DNA from: an uncultured Campylobacter sp.
GTDB taxonomy: Bacteria > Campylobacterota > Campylobacteria > Campylobacterales > Campylobacteraceae
Direction of reading: 5' to 3'
Length of the DNA: 64,000 bases
NCBI RefSeq assembly: GCF_963526985.1
Contig: NZ_CAURPW010000001.1
Location: forward strand, 1-64,000
Translations under genes and position numbers: made by a program
Notes under the pieces: generated by a model
What the model saw: only the letters and a program-made list of their open reading frames with translations
Told to the model about the DNA's origin: nothing
Databases searched by the model: none
Shown here: piece after piece, positions 1-7,419 of the stretch
How positions within the stretch are numbered: the first letter of the stretch is position 1
Layout of the letters: every line of letters begins with the position of its first letter

Positions 1-62
1 GACCGCCTAGCCGATAAGTAAATATCGCTACCATCAGCGCAAAACGGTTTAACGGATACGGA

Positions 63-111
63 AATGACCGCGATAATGACCGCTTTAACAAACCCTAAGC
101 CCTAAGCGGTT
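63..111. promoter_or_regulatory. Repeat-rich putative operator of the toxin-antitoxin operon
   Basis: Just upstream of the antitoxin there is a 9-bp direct repeat (aatgaccgc at 63-71 and 75-83), a 7-bp tandem repeat (ccctaag at 93-99 and 100-106) and a 7-bp inverted repeat (accgctt 79-85, aagcggt 104-110). Type II TA operons are commonly autorepressed by the antitoxin or complex at such repeats. The repeats are seen; the operator role is inferred. Confidence 0.4.
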
Positions 112-147
112 AAAATGGCTCATAGGATTTTAAAACAAGGCTAGGAT

Positions 148-381
148 ATGCAAACTCTAACCATACGAGCAGACGAAACGCTAATAAGCCAAATAGTGGC
201 GATAAGTAAAGCGTTGGCGGATACGACTAATCAAAAGTTGATTATCGACGACGGTTACGCAGATGAGCTAAACGCGCGAGCCGATGAAGCACTACAAGGC
301 AAAGGGCTAATAGATGAAGTCCAGGCGCGCGAGATGATAGAGCAGATAAAAGACGGCGGATATGCGCGTAAGATTTCATAA
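148..381 (+). CDS. Antitoxin of a type II toxin-antitoxin pair
   Basis: A 77-residue acidic protein whose gene overlaps the start of a RelE/ParE-type toxin gene by 20 bp. The N-terminus (MQTLTIRADETLI) is a short beta strand followed by helices, compatible with a DNA-binding antitoxin. The C-terminal half (ADEALQGKGLIDEVQAREM) resembles the toxin-wrapping tail of antitoxins paired with ParE/RelE toxins. The assignment rests mainly on size, overlap and gene order, because I cannot place it in one antitoxin family. It would neutralise the downstream toxin and probably repress its own promoter, where several short repeats lie. A purine-rich stretch aaggctagg precedes the ATG. Confidence 0.7.
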   Translation: MQTLTIRADETLISQIVAISKALADTTNQKLIIDDGYADELNARADEALQGKGLIDEVQAREMIEQIKDGGYARKIS

Positions 382-640
382 TCGCTTTTTTGACGAGCTT
401 AACGCAATAAAAGAGTTTATCGCAAAGGATAGCGCAAGCAGAGCTAACGGTTTTGTCGATGAGGTCTTTAGCAAGTGCTTAGATTTAAAAGATATGCCCG
501 TAGCTCATAGACCTAGCCAAAAAGTAAAAAAGAGTAATGCGAGAGATTTAATATTTAAAGGCTACGTTATCCCATATCTAATAGCCGATAGCGAGATTTT
601 GATTTTGGGGATTTACGGCTCGAACGAGTGGCAAGCGTGA
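362..640 (+). CDS. RelE/ParE-family toxin
   Basis: A 92-residue protein with the ParE/RelE layout: an N-terminal strand and helix (VRFHNRFFDELNAIKEFIA), a middle helix (ASRANGFVDEVFSKC), then the conserved C-terminal beta sheet with an Arg (NARDLIFKGYVIPYLI) and the terminal strand EILILGIYGSNEW. ParE toxins poison gyrase and RelE toxins cleave mRNA on the ribosome; sequence alone does not decide which applies. It overlaps the antitoxin gene by 20 bp, so the two are translationally coupled. The pair lies in accessory DNA before ribD. The length is normal and no disruption is visible, so it is probably intact. Confidence 0.82.
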   Translation: MRVRFHNRFFDELNAIKEFIAKDSASRANGFVDEVFSKCLDLKDMPVAHRPSQKVKKSNARDLIFKGYVIPYLIADSEILILGIYGSNEWQA

Positions 641-667
641 AACAAATAAAAACGGTTTTTGTTTCAC
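637..667 (+). terminator. Hairpin overlapping the toxin stop codon
   Basis: A perfect 10-bp inverted repeat (gtgaaacaaa 637-646, tttgtttcac 658-667) begins at the toxin stop codon. There is no long T run after it, so it could be a weak terminator, an mRNA-stabilising hairpin or a repeat edge. Confidence 0.45.
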
Positions 668-950
668 AAACGAAGCTTAATTAAGTTTCGAGCTAAAAAA
701 GCCGTGAAACATCTCAATTCTTAAGAAAATTTGGCCGTTTAAGCGTTTTAAACTTAAAAACGGCGAATGCTTAAATAGCAAAGTGCCTATTTTAGGGCAT
801 ACCTACGCTTTTGTATTGAAAACCAAACTTTTCATTACCAATTTTTTACCGCCGGTTAGCTTAAACTTTTTAACAATTACATAAAATGATACGACCGTGT
901 TTTTAAGTGTGTAAAAATTGGCTTTATTCTCTAGAGAAGTGCGCTGAATA

Positions 951-972
951 CGATATTTAAAGCTAAATATCG
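951..972. repeat. 9-bp inverted repeat
   Basis: cgatattta at 951-959 and taaatatcg at 964-972 form a perfect stem around a 4-nt loop. It is AT-rich, with no adjacent T run. It could be an operator or a remnant; its function is unknown. Confidence 0.4.
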
Positions 973-1107
973 AACAACCTCGCTTCCACCATTTATTTTA
1001 GTCTATATGACATTCATGCGCCAAATGCCCTTAACTTCGAGCAAGGCGGCTAAAATATCTCCCTAAATTTAATCAAACTCGCCCGTAAGCTACGAGCTAA
1101 ATTTTAG

Positions 1108-1113
1108 TATAAT
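1108..1113 (+). promoter_or_regulatory. -10 element of ribD
   Basis: A consensus TATAAT lies 26 bp before the ribD ATG, with the GC-poor upstream sequence typical of Campylobacter sigma-70 promoters, which usually lack a recognisable -35. A ggcgga ribosome-binding site follows. Confidence 0.6.
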
Positions 1114-1139
1114 ACCCCAAATTTAACTAGGCGGAAGCG

Positions 1140-2228
1140 ATGATAAACGACGAATTTTACATGTCTCTAGCTATAAAAAAGGCTTGGGAGTTTCAAATTT
1201 TAACCTACCCAAACCCTGCCGTCGGTTGTGCGGTTTTAGATGCCGGCGGCAAACTGCTCTCGGTAGCCGCGCATAAAAAGGCGGGCTTTTTACACGCCGA
1301 GCCAAGCGCGATTTTATTGGCGCTCTGCCAAAAGTGCGAGGCGTTTTTGAGCGATTTTTTACGCGAGTATCATGCGGCCTTGGGCGTCAAATTTGAAAGC
1401 GCCGAAGAGCTTGAAAATGCGGACTTGGAGCCAAATTTCACGTATGAATACATCCTACAAAATCACGGCGATCTGCTAAAAGGCGCCAAGGCCTACGTGA
1501 CACTTGAGCCCTGCGCTCACCGCGGCAAAACTCCGCCATGCGCCGAGCTTTTAAGACATCTAAAATTTGCCGAAGTCGTTATCGCTAGAAGCGACGAAAA
1601 CGTCGTGGCTAGCGGCGGCGCGCATATCTTGCAAAGCGGCGGCGTAGTGGTCAAATTTGGCGTGCTACGGCACGAAGCGGACGAGCTGGTAGAGCCGTTT
1701 CTGGCGTGGCAGAAGGGGAATTTTAGCTTTTTTAAGCTCGCTCTTAGCGCAAACGGCGTCGCAGTAGGCACCGCGCAGAGCAAAATCATCTCAAATCTAG
1801 CCAGCCGCACCCACTCTCACCGCCTTCGCAGCGCGGCCGAGCTACTAGTTATCGGCGGCGCCACCGTCCGCGCCGACCGCCCGAGGCTCGATACCAGACT
1901 GATAGAGGACGGTAAAAACCCAAACGTGATGATCTACTCGCGCGAGCGCGAGTTTGACGCTTCTATACCGCTTTTTGGCGTGGCTGGTAGGAGCGTGCGC
2001 GTAACAAGCGATATAAACGAAGCTTTTGCACCGCGTTTAACGATGTTTGAGGGCGGCGAAAACGCGCTAAAAGCCCTAGACGAGCACGTAAAATGGCTAT
2101 TACTCTACCGCTCGAGCGAGCTTTTGGACGCGCCCGCGGCGAGGCTAAATTTAAAACTCAAACCGCTATTTCACGGCGAGCTTGGCGGCGACGTTTACGG
2201 GTGGTATAAATTTGAGCGGAGTTTATAA
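1140..2228 (+). CDS. ribD: Bifunctional riboflavin biosynthesis deaminase/reductase
   Basis: RibD deaminates diaminohydroxyphosphoribosylaminopyrimidine and then reduces the ribosyl side chain, the second and third steps of riboflavin synthesis in the cytosol. The N-terminal deaminase shows NPAVGC (25-30), HAE (52-54) and PCAHRGKTPPC (124-134), giving the zinc ligands H52, C125 and C134. The spacing between HAE and PCAH is about 45 residues longer than in E. coli RibD; I believe this insertion occurs in relatives. The C-terminal reductase domain (from about 195, KLALSANG) is on the short side. The gene stands alone here with its own promoter and is not clustered with ribA/B/E. Confidence 0.93.
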   Translation: MINDEFYMSLAIKKAWEFQILTYPNPAVGCAVLDAGGKLLSVAAHKKAGFLHAEPSAILLALCQKCEAFLSDFLREYHAALGVKFESAEELENADLEPNFTYEYILQNHGDLLKGAKAYVTLEPCAHRGKTPPCAELLRHLKFAEVVIARSDENVVASGGAHILQSGGVVVKFGVLRHEADELVEPFLAWQKGNFSFFKLALSANGVAVGTAQSKIISNLASRTHSHRLRSAAELLVIGGATVRADRPRLDTRLIEDGKNPNVMIYSREREFDASIPLFGVAGRSVRVTSDINEAFAPRLTMFEGGENALKALDEHVKWLLLYRSSELLDAPAARLNLKLKPLFHGELGGDVYGWYKFERSL

Positions 2229-2282
2229 ATTCGTTTCAAAATTTTGGTTACGGGCGGCATCTTATAAGACGAGGAGATTTAT

Positions 2283-2807
2283 ATGCGATTGAGTTTTAGT
2301 AAAAGTCTTGGCGGCGGCTTTGGGATTTATTCAAGTCAAAGCTTTGGGGCAAAAAAGATGACGCAGGCGCAGATAGCCGCAGCTAAAAAGGAACAATTTT
2401 TAAAAAACGCAGCTCAAGTCTCCCAATTTTGCCTAGGCGATTTTTTGCAAAGGTGCGGATACGACGTAAAAACGGTAACATACGTCTCAAGTTGCGATTT
2501 TGGATTAAATAGTTCCGATTTTTTCAAAATAAGCGAAAATAGCGCGTCGTTTGATAGGCTCGTAGAGATACAAAAAGAAATAGGCACCGAAATCCAAAAG
2601 ATAAATTTTTCAGGAGCGCTATCTGCTAAAAGGCGCGAACGGCTGACTGATTTGGCATTTGAAATTAGCGATATACTAGGCAGGGCCTGCGCCAAAATTA
2701 ATCCCAATGATGCCATCTTGCAGACTGTAGCTCAAAAACGCCAAAAGAGCTATGAGGATATTAAAAGCGAGCGCAATAAAGCCGTTATGTCGCCGTTTAA
2801 AAAATAA
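2283..2807 (+). CDS. Hypothetical protein, apparently frameshifted near its end
   Basis: A 174-residue soluble-looking, lysine-rich protein with a good ribosome-binding site (gaggag, 6 nt before ATG). The first residues (MRLSFSKSLGGGFGIYSS) recall the short N-terminal DUF4236 module, but I am not certain. The frame ends in a run of six A at 2799-2804 followed directly by TAA. In the -1 frame the reading continues from 2804 for 58 more codons, without a start codon, into two hydrophobic segments. One extra A in the run would give a single protein of about 233 residues with a C-terminal membrane hairpin. It is either a broken gene, a phase-variable or programmed slip site, or a sequencing error. 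Function unknown. Confidence 0.6.
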   Translation: MRLSFSKSLGGGFGIYSSQSFGAKKMTQAQIAAAKKEQFLKNAAQVSQFCLGDFLQRCGYDVKTVTYVSSCDFGLNSSDFFKISENSASFDRLVEIQKEIGTEIQKINFSGALSAKRRERLTDLAFEISDILGRACAKINPNDAILQTVAQKRQKSYEDIKSERNKAVMSPFKK

Positions 2808-2980
2808 TTTTCGGCATCGCCTTTGGGATCAGCGGATTTTTGGCTTTTGCTGGCGCGATAGCGCTTGCGTCAAACCATACAAGCTTGCTTGAGTTTATTG
2901 CGGTGTTTGTCTTGTTTTTTATGCCGCTAGTGGTTACGTTTATCTTATATAAAAAGCAAACGGCAAAACCTAAAATTTAA
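2804..2980 (+). pseudogene. Out-of-frame membrane-hairpin extension of the preceding gene
   Basis: Fifty-eight open codons encode two membrane spans, the first IAFGISGFLAFAGAIALA and the second LEFIAVFVLFFMPLVVTF, ending in a basic tail (YKKQTAKPKI). There is no ATG, GTG or TTG at its beginning, and an in-frame stop sits just upstream at 2798-2800. It therefore looks like the C-terminus of the 2283 gene, separated by a one-base deletion in the A6 run. Confidence 0.6.
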
Positions 2981-3079
2981 GATATAGCTAGCGCCCGTAT
3001 TTTGCGTACGGTAGATTACGTAAATATTTAAAAACTCGACTACGCCGACTTTTTAACGAAACATTTTATAAATTTGCGC

Positions 3080-3085
3080 TATGAT
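3080..3085 (+). promoter_or_regulatory. -10 element and strong RBS of thiF
   Basis: TATGAT lies 22 bp before the ATG, preceded by a TG-containing AT-rich segment. An AAGGAG Shine-Dalgarno at 3098-3103 follows, 4 nt from the start codon. Confidence 0.5.
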
Positions 3086-3107
3086 TTTGTAAATTTAAAG
3101 GAGAAAA

Positions 3108-3962
3108 ATGAAAGAGATAACGCTAAACGGAGCGAAATTTAAAGTCGCGGCAAACACAATGGACGAGCTAAAAAACGAGGCTCTGGGCGATAAAAACGGC
3201 GAGATGTATAAATTTCTAGCCGAATTTAACGCGAGCGAGCCTGATATCTTTATCCTAGACGGCTTTGCGACGAAGGAAAATTTGGAGCTAAAAGACGGCT
3301 CAAACGTCGTATTTATCAGGCGCGGCGCGATGCCTGGGCGAGAAGTGCTAAAAGCTATGATCGCCTCTAGAAACAGCCCCGAGCTAAACGCGGCTCTAGC
3401 TAGCGGCTGCGTGGGCGTGGCGGGACTTGGCGGTCTTGGCTCAAATATCGCGCTAAGCTTAGCGCGCACGGGAGTCGCCAAGCTCGTGCTGGCCGACTTT
3501 GACGTAGTGGAGCCTAGCAACCTAAACCGCCAGCAGTACTTCGTCCGCCACATCGGTATGAAAAAGACGGACGCCCTAAAAGAGCTCATCGCCGAGGTAA
3601 ATCCATTCGTAGAGGTTATGACGCATGACGTGACGCTAACTGCTACCAACGTCGCCGAGATTTTCGCGCCGTGCAGCGTCATCTGCGAGGCCTTTGACAA
3701 CGTCGCGGGCAAGGCGATGATGGTAAACGAGGCGGGCGCGAGCCTGCGGGATAAAAAGATCGTCGGCGCGTCGGGCATGGCGGGGTACTTTAGCTCAAAT
3801 CTCATAAAAACGGTCAAATTCGCGCGAAACGTTTATCTGTGCGGCGATCTGCAAAATGCCGCAGGCGTAGGGCAGGGGCTCATGGCCGCACGCGTGGCGA
3901 TCTGCGCAAATCACGAGGCAAACCTTGCTATCAGGCTTTTGATGGGACTTGAGGAGGTTTAG
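3108..3962 (+). CDS. thiF: ThiF-family adenylyltransferase with N-terminal ThiS-like domain
   Basis: An E1-like enzyme predicted to adenylate the C-terminus of a ThiS-type sulfur carrier for thiamine thiazole formation. Residues 1-75 form a beta-grasp-like domain ending ...VVFIRRGAMPG, which resembles ThiS fused at the N-terminus, as in the shorter ThiF 'family 2' proteins. From residue 100 the Rossmann ATP-binding core appears (GVAGLGGLGSN, 103-113), then LADFDVVEPSNLNRQQYF with the conserved Asp and Arg-Gln residues. No CxxC zinc motif is evident, which fits this subfamily. No thiS, thiG or thiH gene is adjacent, so the partner must be elsewhere. MoeB/HesA is the alternative family. Confidence 0.82.
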   Translation: MKEITLNGAKFKVAANTMDELKNEALGDKNGEMYKFLAEFNASEPDIFILDGFATKENLELKDGSNVVFIRRGAMPGREVLKAMIASRNSPELNAALASGCVGVAGLGGLGSNIALSLARTGVAKLVLADFDVVEPSNLNRQQYFVRHIGMKKTDALKELIAEVNPFVEVMTHDVTLTATNVAEIFAPCSVICEAFDNVAGKAMMVNEAGASLRDKKIVGASGMAGYFSSNLIKTVKFARNVYLCGDLQNAAGVGQGLMAARVAICANHEANLAIRLLMGLEEV

Positions 3963-4571
3963 TTTTTCGTTAGTTTTATTTGCGCAGGCGGAGTTTGGGA
4001 AACCGACCTCTAGCTTTACTTTTGCCGTTTTACGGTTTTTGTGCGTTTTAGAGGCTGCCCGCGCGGCAAAACAGGCCGGTAAATTTAGCCAGGCCGTCTT
4101 GGGTTAATAGTCGGCGCCGTCCGTACGCGATTTTTGGGCTAAAATTTAAAAACTAAAAAAACTAAATTCGCTTTTCTTAAGCGGTTTTTGCGAAGGCTAA
4201 ATTTAGGCAAGCGCCCTTAAATGGTATGCGCGTCGTTCGTGCGCTAAATTTAAATTTTACCGATTTTTGCTAACTCGCCTAAAATTTTAGAGAGTTATAA
4301 GCCGTGCTTACAAGTTACGTTTATATGGGCCTGATTTATTTTAGCTTGTGCCGCTTTGATTTTTACTTTATTTTGCCGTGCTGTACGTATCGTTTGAAGC
4401 GCGCGAAAGGGGCGGATGATTCGTACCTGCTGTTTAGTAAGTTCGGCTTTTTAAGGATCGGTCTTGAGTTTACTTTTTAAATTTACTGTAAATCCGGCGT
4501 CCAGGCGTAAAAACCGACCTGGATAAAATTTATAATCCCGGCCAAAAGCCGTTTTAGCCGGGATTAGAGAG
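3963..4571. other. 609-bp spacer between thiF and pgi
   Basis: No gene is well supported. One open stretch of 58 codons (4304-4480, GTG start, ATG at 4325) would encode an aromatic and cysteine-rich peptide; it has no clear ribosome-binding site and I do not recognise it. Near the right end are a small inverted repeat (ccagg 4501-4505 / cctgg 4518-4522) and the pgi terminator. Confidence 0.5.
4534..4565 (-). terminator. Terminator of galU-pgi
   Basis: A perfect 9-bp GC-rich inverted repeat (aatcccggc 4534-4542, gccgggatt 4557-4565) lies 6 bp beyond the pgi stop codon. In the minus direction an AT-rich stretch follows. Confidence 0.7.
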
Positions 4572-5801
4572 CTATTTTCCGGCCGTTAGCATCGTCTTTA
4601 GTATGCGCTTACCGACCTCGACTCCCGGCTGATCGTAGGTGTTTATGCCTAGCATTATGCCAGTAGCCGACGTGAGAAGCTCAAAATAATAAATCAAAAA
4701 TCCCGCGCTCGCCTCGTCTAGCCGCTCAAGCTCGATGACGTCCACGCTGATGCCTTCTTGCACGAGCGCATGCATGGTGGCGCTACACTGGGCGTTGATT
4801 AGCTCGCTCAAATTTAGCCCGTTTACGAAGTCGCAGCCCTCAAGGCCGTTTAGGCTAATGCTCGGTATCGCCGTGTTTACGCCAGCTGCGGCTACCTTGA
4901 TGAAGCTTACCGTTTTGTCCTTCACACCGTCCATGATGAGCTGCAAAAAGCTGTGCTGATCGCGCGAGCCGATGAGTCCGACGGGCGTGAGTCCGTAGCG
5001 TTTGTAGCCCTTTTTCTTGCCCAGGCTCTCCGCCCACAGCTGCACGTACCAGTCGTTAAACTCCAAAAATCTATCGCCGTAGCTAAATATCACGTTGATC
5101 TTGGCATTTTTGTGCGTCGCGTAGTGGTAGGCTTTTTGTAGCAGCGTATCGTCGCCGTCCTCTAAAAAACGCTTTTTACACGCACGCGCGCCCTCTAGCA
5201 GCGCCGCCGTGTCGTATCCGCATAGCATCAGCGGTACCAGACCGATCGCGCTAAGCACGCTAAATCTGCCGCCGACGTTTTTAGGGATATTAAAAAATTT
5301 GATGCCGTTTTGCTTGGCGTAGGCCTCTAGCGGCGAGGCGGGGTCTGTTATGACGATAAAATTTGCGCTCAAATTTGAGGGCTTAAAGCGCTCTAAAATG
5401 CACTTAAATAGCGTGATCGTCTCGATCGTGGTGCCCGATTTTGACGAGATGATAAAAAGCGTTTCGTCAAATTTGACGCTTTCGCAAACTTGCTCGAAGC
5501 TAAAGGCGTCGACGTTATCGAGAAAATAAAGCTCTCGCTCGCGGCTCCTTTTTGCGCCAGATAACATCGTTTTTAGCGCCTTGACGCCCAGGCTGCTACC
5601 GCCGATGCCTACTAGCACTACGCTTTTTACGTGTACGAGCGTCGTTTCAAATTCGGCGATTTGGCTTAGTAAATTTGCGCTGATTTCGGGCAAGTGATAG
5701 TAGCCGATCTCGCCGCCTTTTAGCTCGTCGTTCATGCGTTTGGCGTAGGAGCCGATCGCGCTTAGCGGCGTACGCTCGAAAAATAGCTCATTTTTTAGCA
5801 T
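4572..5801 (-). CDS. pgi: Glucose-6-phosphate isomerase
   Basis: Interconverts glucose-6-phosphate and fructose-6-phosphate in the cytosol. The 409-residue length matches the short PGI form of Campylobacter and relatives. The sugar-phosphate-binding SIS fold shows GIGGSSLG (65-72) and SSKSGTT (119-125); later come GGRFSVLSAIGLVP and the SRDQHSFLQL segment typical of the C-terminal active-site half. Many campylobacters lack phosphofructokinase, so the enzyme may mainly work gluconeogenically to feed sugar nucleotide and glycan synthesis, in keeping with its partner galU, whose 3' end it overlaps by 14 bp. fbp occurs later in this window. Confidence 0.95.
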   Translation of the reverse strand: MLKNELFFERTPLSAIGSYAKRMNDELKGGEIGYYHLPEISANLLSQIAEFETTLVHVKSVVLVGIGGSSLGVKALKTMLSGAKRSRERELYFLDNVDAFSFEQVCESVKFDETLFIISSKSGTTIETITLFKCILERFKPSNLSANFIVITDPASPLEAYAKQNGIKFFNIPKNVGGRFSVLSAIGLVPLMLCGYDTAALLEGARACKKRFLEDGDDTLLQKAYHYATHKNAKINVIFSYGDRFLEFNDWYVQLWAESLGKKKGYKRYGLTPVGLIGSRDQHSFLQLIMDGVKDKTVSFIKVAAAGVNTAIPSISLNGLEGCDFVNGLNLSELINAQCSATMHALVQEGISVDVIELERLDEASAGFLIYYFELLTSATGIMLGINTYDQPGVEVGKRILKTMLTAGK

Positions 5802-6621
5802 TTTTGCCTAGCTCGTAGAAGAAATTGGTTGCCTGCACGAAGCCCTCGACGCTACCACAGTCAAAGCGCTTGCCTTTAAATTTATACGCCAGCACCATGC
5901 CGTCTTTGGCTTGCTCTTTTAGCGCGTCGGTGATCTGCACTTCGCCGTTTTTGCCGGGCTTGGTGCGCTCTAGGATTGTGAAAATATCGGGCGTCAGGAT
6001 GTAGCGGCCGATGACTGCTAGGTTGCTCGGAGCTTCCTTGGGATCGGGTTTTTCGACCATGTCGCTAACCATGAGCAAATCATCCTCGATCGCGCGGCCC
6101 GTGACGATGCCGTAGTTTTTGCTCTGCTCGATCGGCACTTCCATAACCGCAACGATGCTGCAGCGGTACTTCTCGTATATTTTTACCATTTGAGATAGCA
6201 CGCCTTCGCCCTCTTCGTTGATGCACAGATCATCGGCCAGCACCACACCAAAAGGCTCGTCTCGCACGAGGACTTTGCCCGTGTGGATGGCGTTGCCTAG
6301 GCCTCTCATGCTCTCTTGGCGCGTGAATGAAAACGTGCAGCGCGCCATTAGCTCTCTGATTTCGGTTAGCAGGTGTTCTTTGTTCGTGCCAGAGATTTGA
6401 TGCTCTAGCTCGTAGCTGATATCAAAATAATCCTCTAGCGCGCGTTTGCCGCGACCGGTTATAAACGCCATGTTTTTCATGCCGGCTTCTAGCGCCTCGT
6501 CCACGCCGTAGTGGATCAGTGGTTTTGTGAGGATCGGCAGCATCTCTTTTGGCAGCGATTTGGTCGCAGGCAAAAATCTCGTGCCGTAGCCCGCAGCCGG
6601 AAATAAACAAGTTTGTATCAT
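5788..6621 (-). CDS. galU: UTP-glucose-1-phosphate uridylyltransferase
   Basis: Makes UDP-glucose from UTP and glucose-1-phosphate for surface polysaccharide synthesis. The 277-residue protein has the nucleotidyltransferase start AAGYGTRFLPATKSLPKEML (residues 8-27), with the G-X-G-T-R-F loop and catalytic Lys, followed by the VDEALEAGMKN segment, the LADDL uridine/metal-binding Asp motif and VEKP. It is the first gene of a galU-pgi operon: the promoter lies just upstream and the 3' end overlaps pgi. A TTCCTTT complement (Shine-Dalgarno aaagga) precedes the ATG. Full length, no anomalies. Confidence 0.95.
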   Translation of the reverse strand: MIQTCLFPAAGYGTRFLPATKSLPKEMLPILTKPLIHYGVDEALEAGMKNMAFITGRGKRALEDYFDISYELEHQISGTNKEHLLTEIRELMARCTFSFTRQESMRGLGNAIHTGKVLVRDEPFGVVLADDLCINEEGEGVLSQMVKIYEKYRCSIVAVMEVPIEQSKNYGIVTGRAIEDDLLMVSDMVEKPDPKEAPSNLAVIGRYILTPDIFTILERTKPGKNGEVQITDALKEQAKDGMVLAYKFKGKRFDCGSVEGFVQATNFFYELGKNAKK

Positions 6622-6646
6622 GATTTTCCTTTTGATTTTTTAGGGG

Positions 6647-6652
6647 ATTATA
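6647..6652 (-). promoter_or_regulatory. -10 element of galU-pgi
   Basis: TATAAT in the minus direction, 26 bp before the galU ATG, with an aaagga ribosome-binding site between them. Confidence 0.55.
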
Positions 6653-6891
6653 GCGAGTTTTGGCTTATTTGGAGTATCAAGGGCGGTTTTGGGCGGTCAA
6701 ATTTGACTAAATTTAAATTTTGCCGGCCAAGACCCTAGTCTTGAAAACGCGAAATTTAACGCCATCAAATTTAAAAACCAAATTTAGCGACTTAAAATTG
6801 CGGGTCTGGGTGTGTAAAATTTAAATTAAAGCTAAAAATAAGGCGCAAATTTATGAGTTTAAAATGCGCCGAATTTATCTAGCAAATTTGA

Positions 6892-6905
6892 CCGCCGGAG
6901 GGCGG
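6892..6905 (-). terminator. Short hairpin after the flavodoxin gene
   Basis: ccgcc 6892-6896 and ggcgg 6901-6905 form a compact GC stem 5 bp past the flavodoxin stop codon, followed in the minus direction by an AT-rich stretch. A second inverted repeat (ggcgca 6842-6847 / tgcgcc 6865-6870) lies further on. Confidence 0.5.
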
Positions 6906-6909
6906 CAAT

Positions 6910-7419
6910 TTATATCCCTCTAAACGCCGCCTTTGCGTTTTCTAGGTCGTTTGCGTCAGGGTGGGTTGCAGCTCTAGTCCATCTAGCTTCGCGCTCCGGA
7001 GTTACGGCGTAGCGCGGGTCGTTAGGAGCTGCTTCGCCCATTTTGCGTAGTTGCTCGATGACTTTTGGATCGATCGCGCCTTGGCAGTAAAACTCGCGTA
7101 AAATTTCATTTTCGCCCTCGCGTAGCACGACTTTTGCTTTTTCTAGGCAGTTCATCGCGTGCTCGTGCTCGGGATCCATGCCTAGCGTCATAAATACGCC
7201 CGTTTTTTTGCCCTTTATCTCGCGCAAAAAGCGTTTAAATTTAGGCTCGGCGTCGCCCTTATCGACGTAAAATCCAAGCGCGATAAAGTCGTAACCGTCC
7301 AAATTTAGGTGCAGATCCTCGGTAAATTTGATCGCCTCGCAGCCAAGCTCGTTTGCGATGGCAAGACCGACTTTCTCGGTATTTCCAGTCGCGCTCGTGT
7401 AAATAACTATTTTTTTCAT
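6910..7419 (-). CDS. Flavodoxin-family protein of the haem-degradation-like cluster
   Basis: A 169-residue FMN-binding electron carrier. The N-terminus IVIYTSATGNTEKVG (4-18) is the flavodoxin phosphate-binding loop, followed by ALGFYVDKG (about 47-55), the second FMN loop region, and VFMTLGMDPEHEHA. The start codon overlaps the stop of the upstream radical SAM gene by 4 bp, so the two are translationally coupled. In Fusobacterium, a flavodoxin (HmuF) serves as electron donor to the radical SAM haem-degrading enzyme HmuW, and this protein is the obvious candidate for the same job here. It is less likely to be the housekeeping flavodoxin, given its position and divergent C-terminal tail. Confidence 0.78.
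   Translation of the reverse strand: MKKIVIYTSATGNTEKVGLAIANELGCEAIKFTEDLHLNLDGYDFIALGFYVDKGDAEPKFKRFLREIKGKKTGVFMTLGMDPEHEHAMNCLEKAKVVLREGENEILREFYCQGAIDPKVIEQLRKMGEAAPNDPRYAVTPEREARWTRAATHPDANDLENAKAAFRGI

Larger units (their letters stand above)
641..1139. other. 499-bp noncoding spacer with three palindromes
   Basis: I see no convincing gene between the toxin and ribD. The stretch carries three dyad symmetries: the toxin hairpin, a near-perfect 20-bp palindrome at 671-690 with one G:T position, and a 9-bp stem with a 4-nt loop at 951-972. The last 40 bp hold the ribD promoter. Confidence 0.6.

Noticed and set aside
1..21. Possible 3' end of an upstream gene (six codons then TAA)
   Set aside because: Too short to support; any frame has a fair chance of such a stop.
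3095..3817. Long open frame antisense to thiF
   Set aside because: It mirrors a well-conserved gene on the other strand; the product is Ser/Ala/Phe-rich without a recognisable fold, typical of an antisense frame in GC-richer coding DNA.
4304..4480. 58-codon aromatic/cysteine-rich frame between thiF and pgi
   Set aside because: No Shine-Dalgarno, no recognisable family; could be a remnant, so it is only mentioned in the spacer entry.
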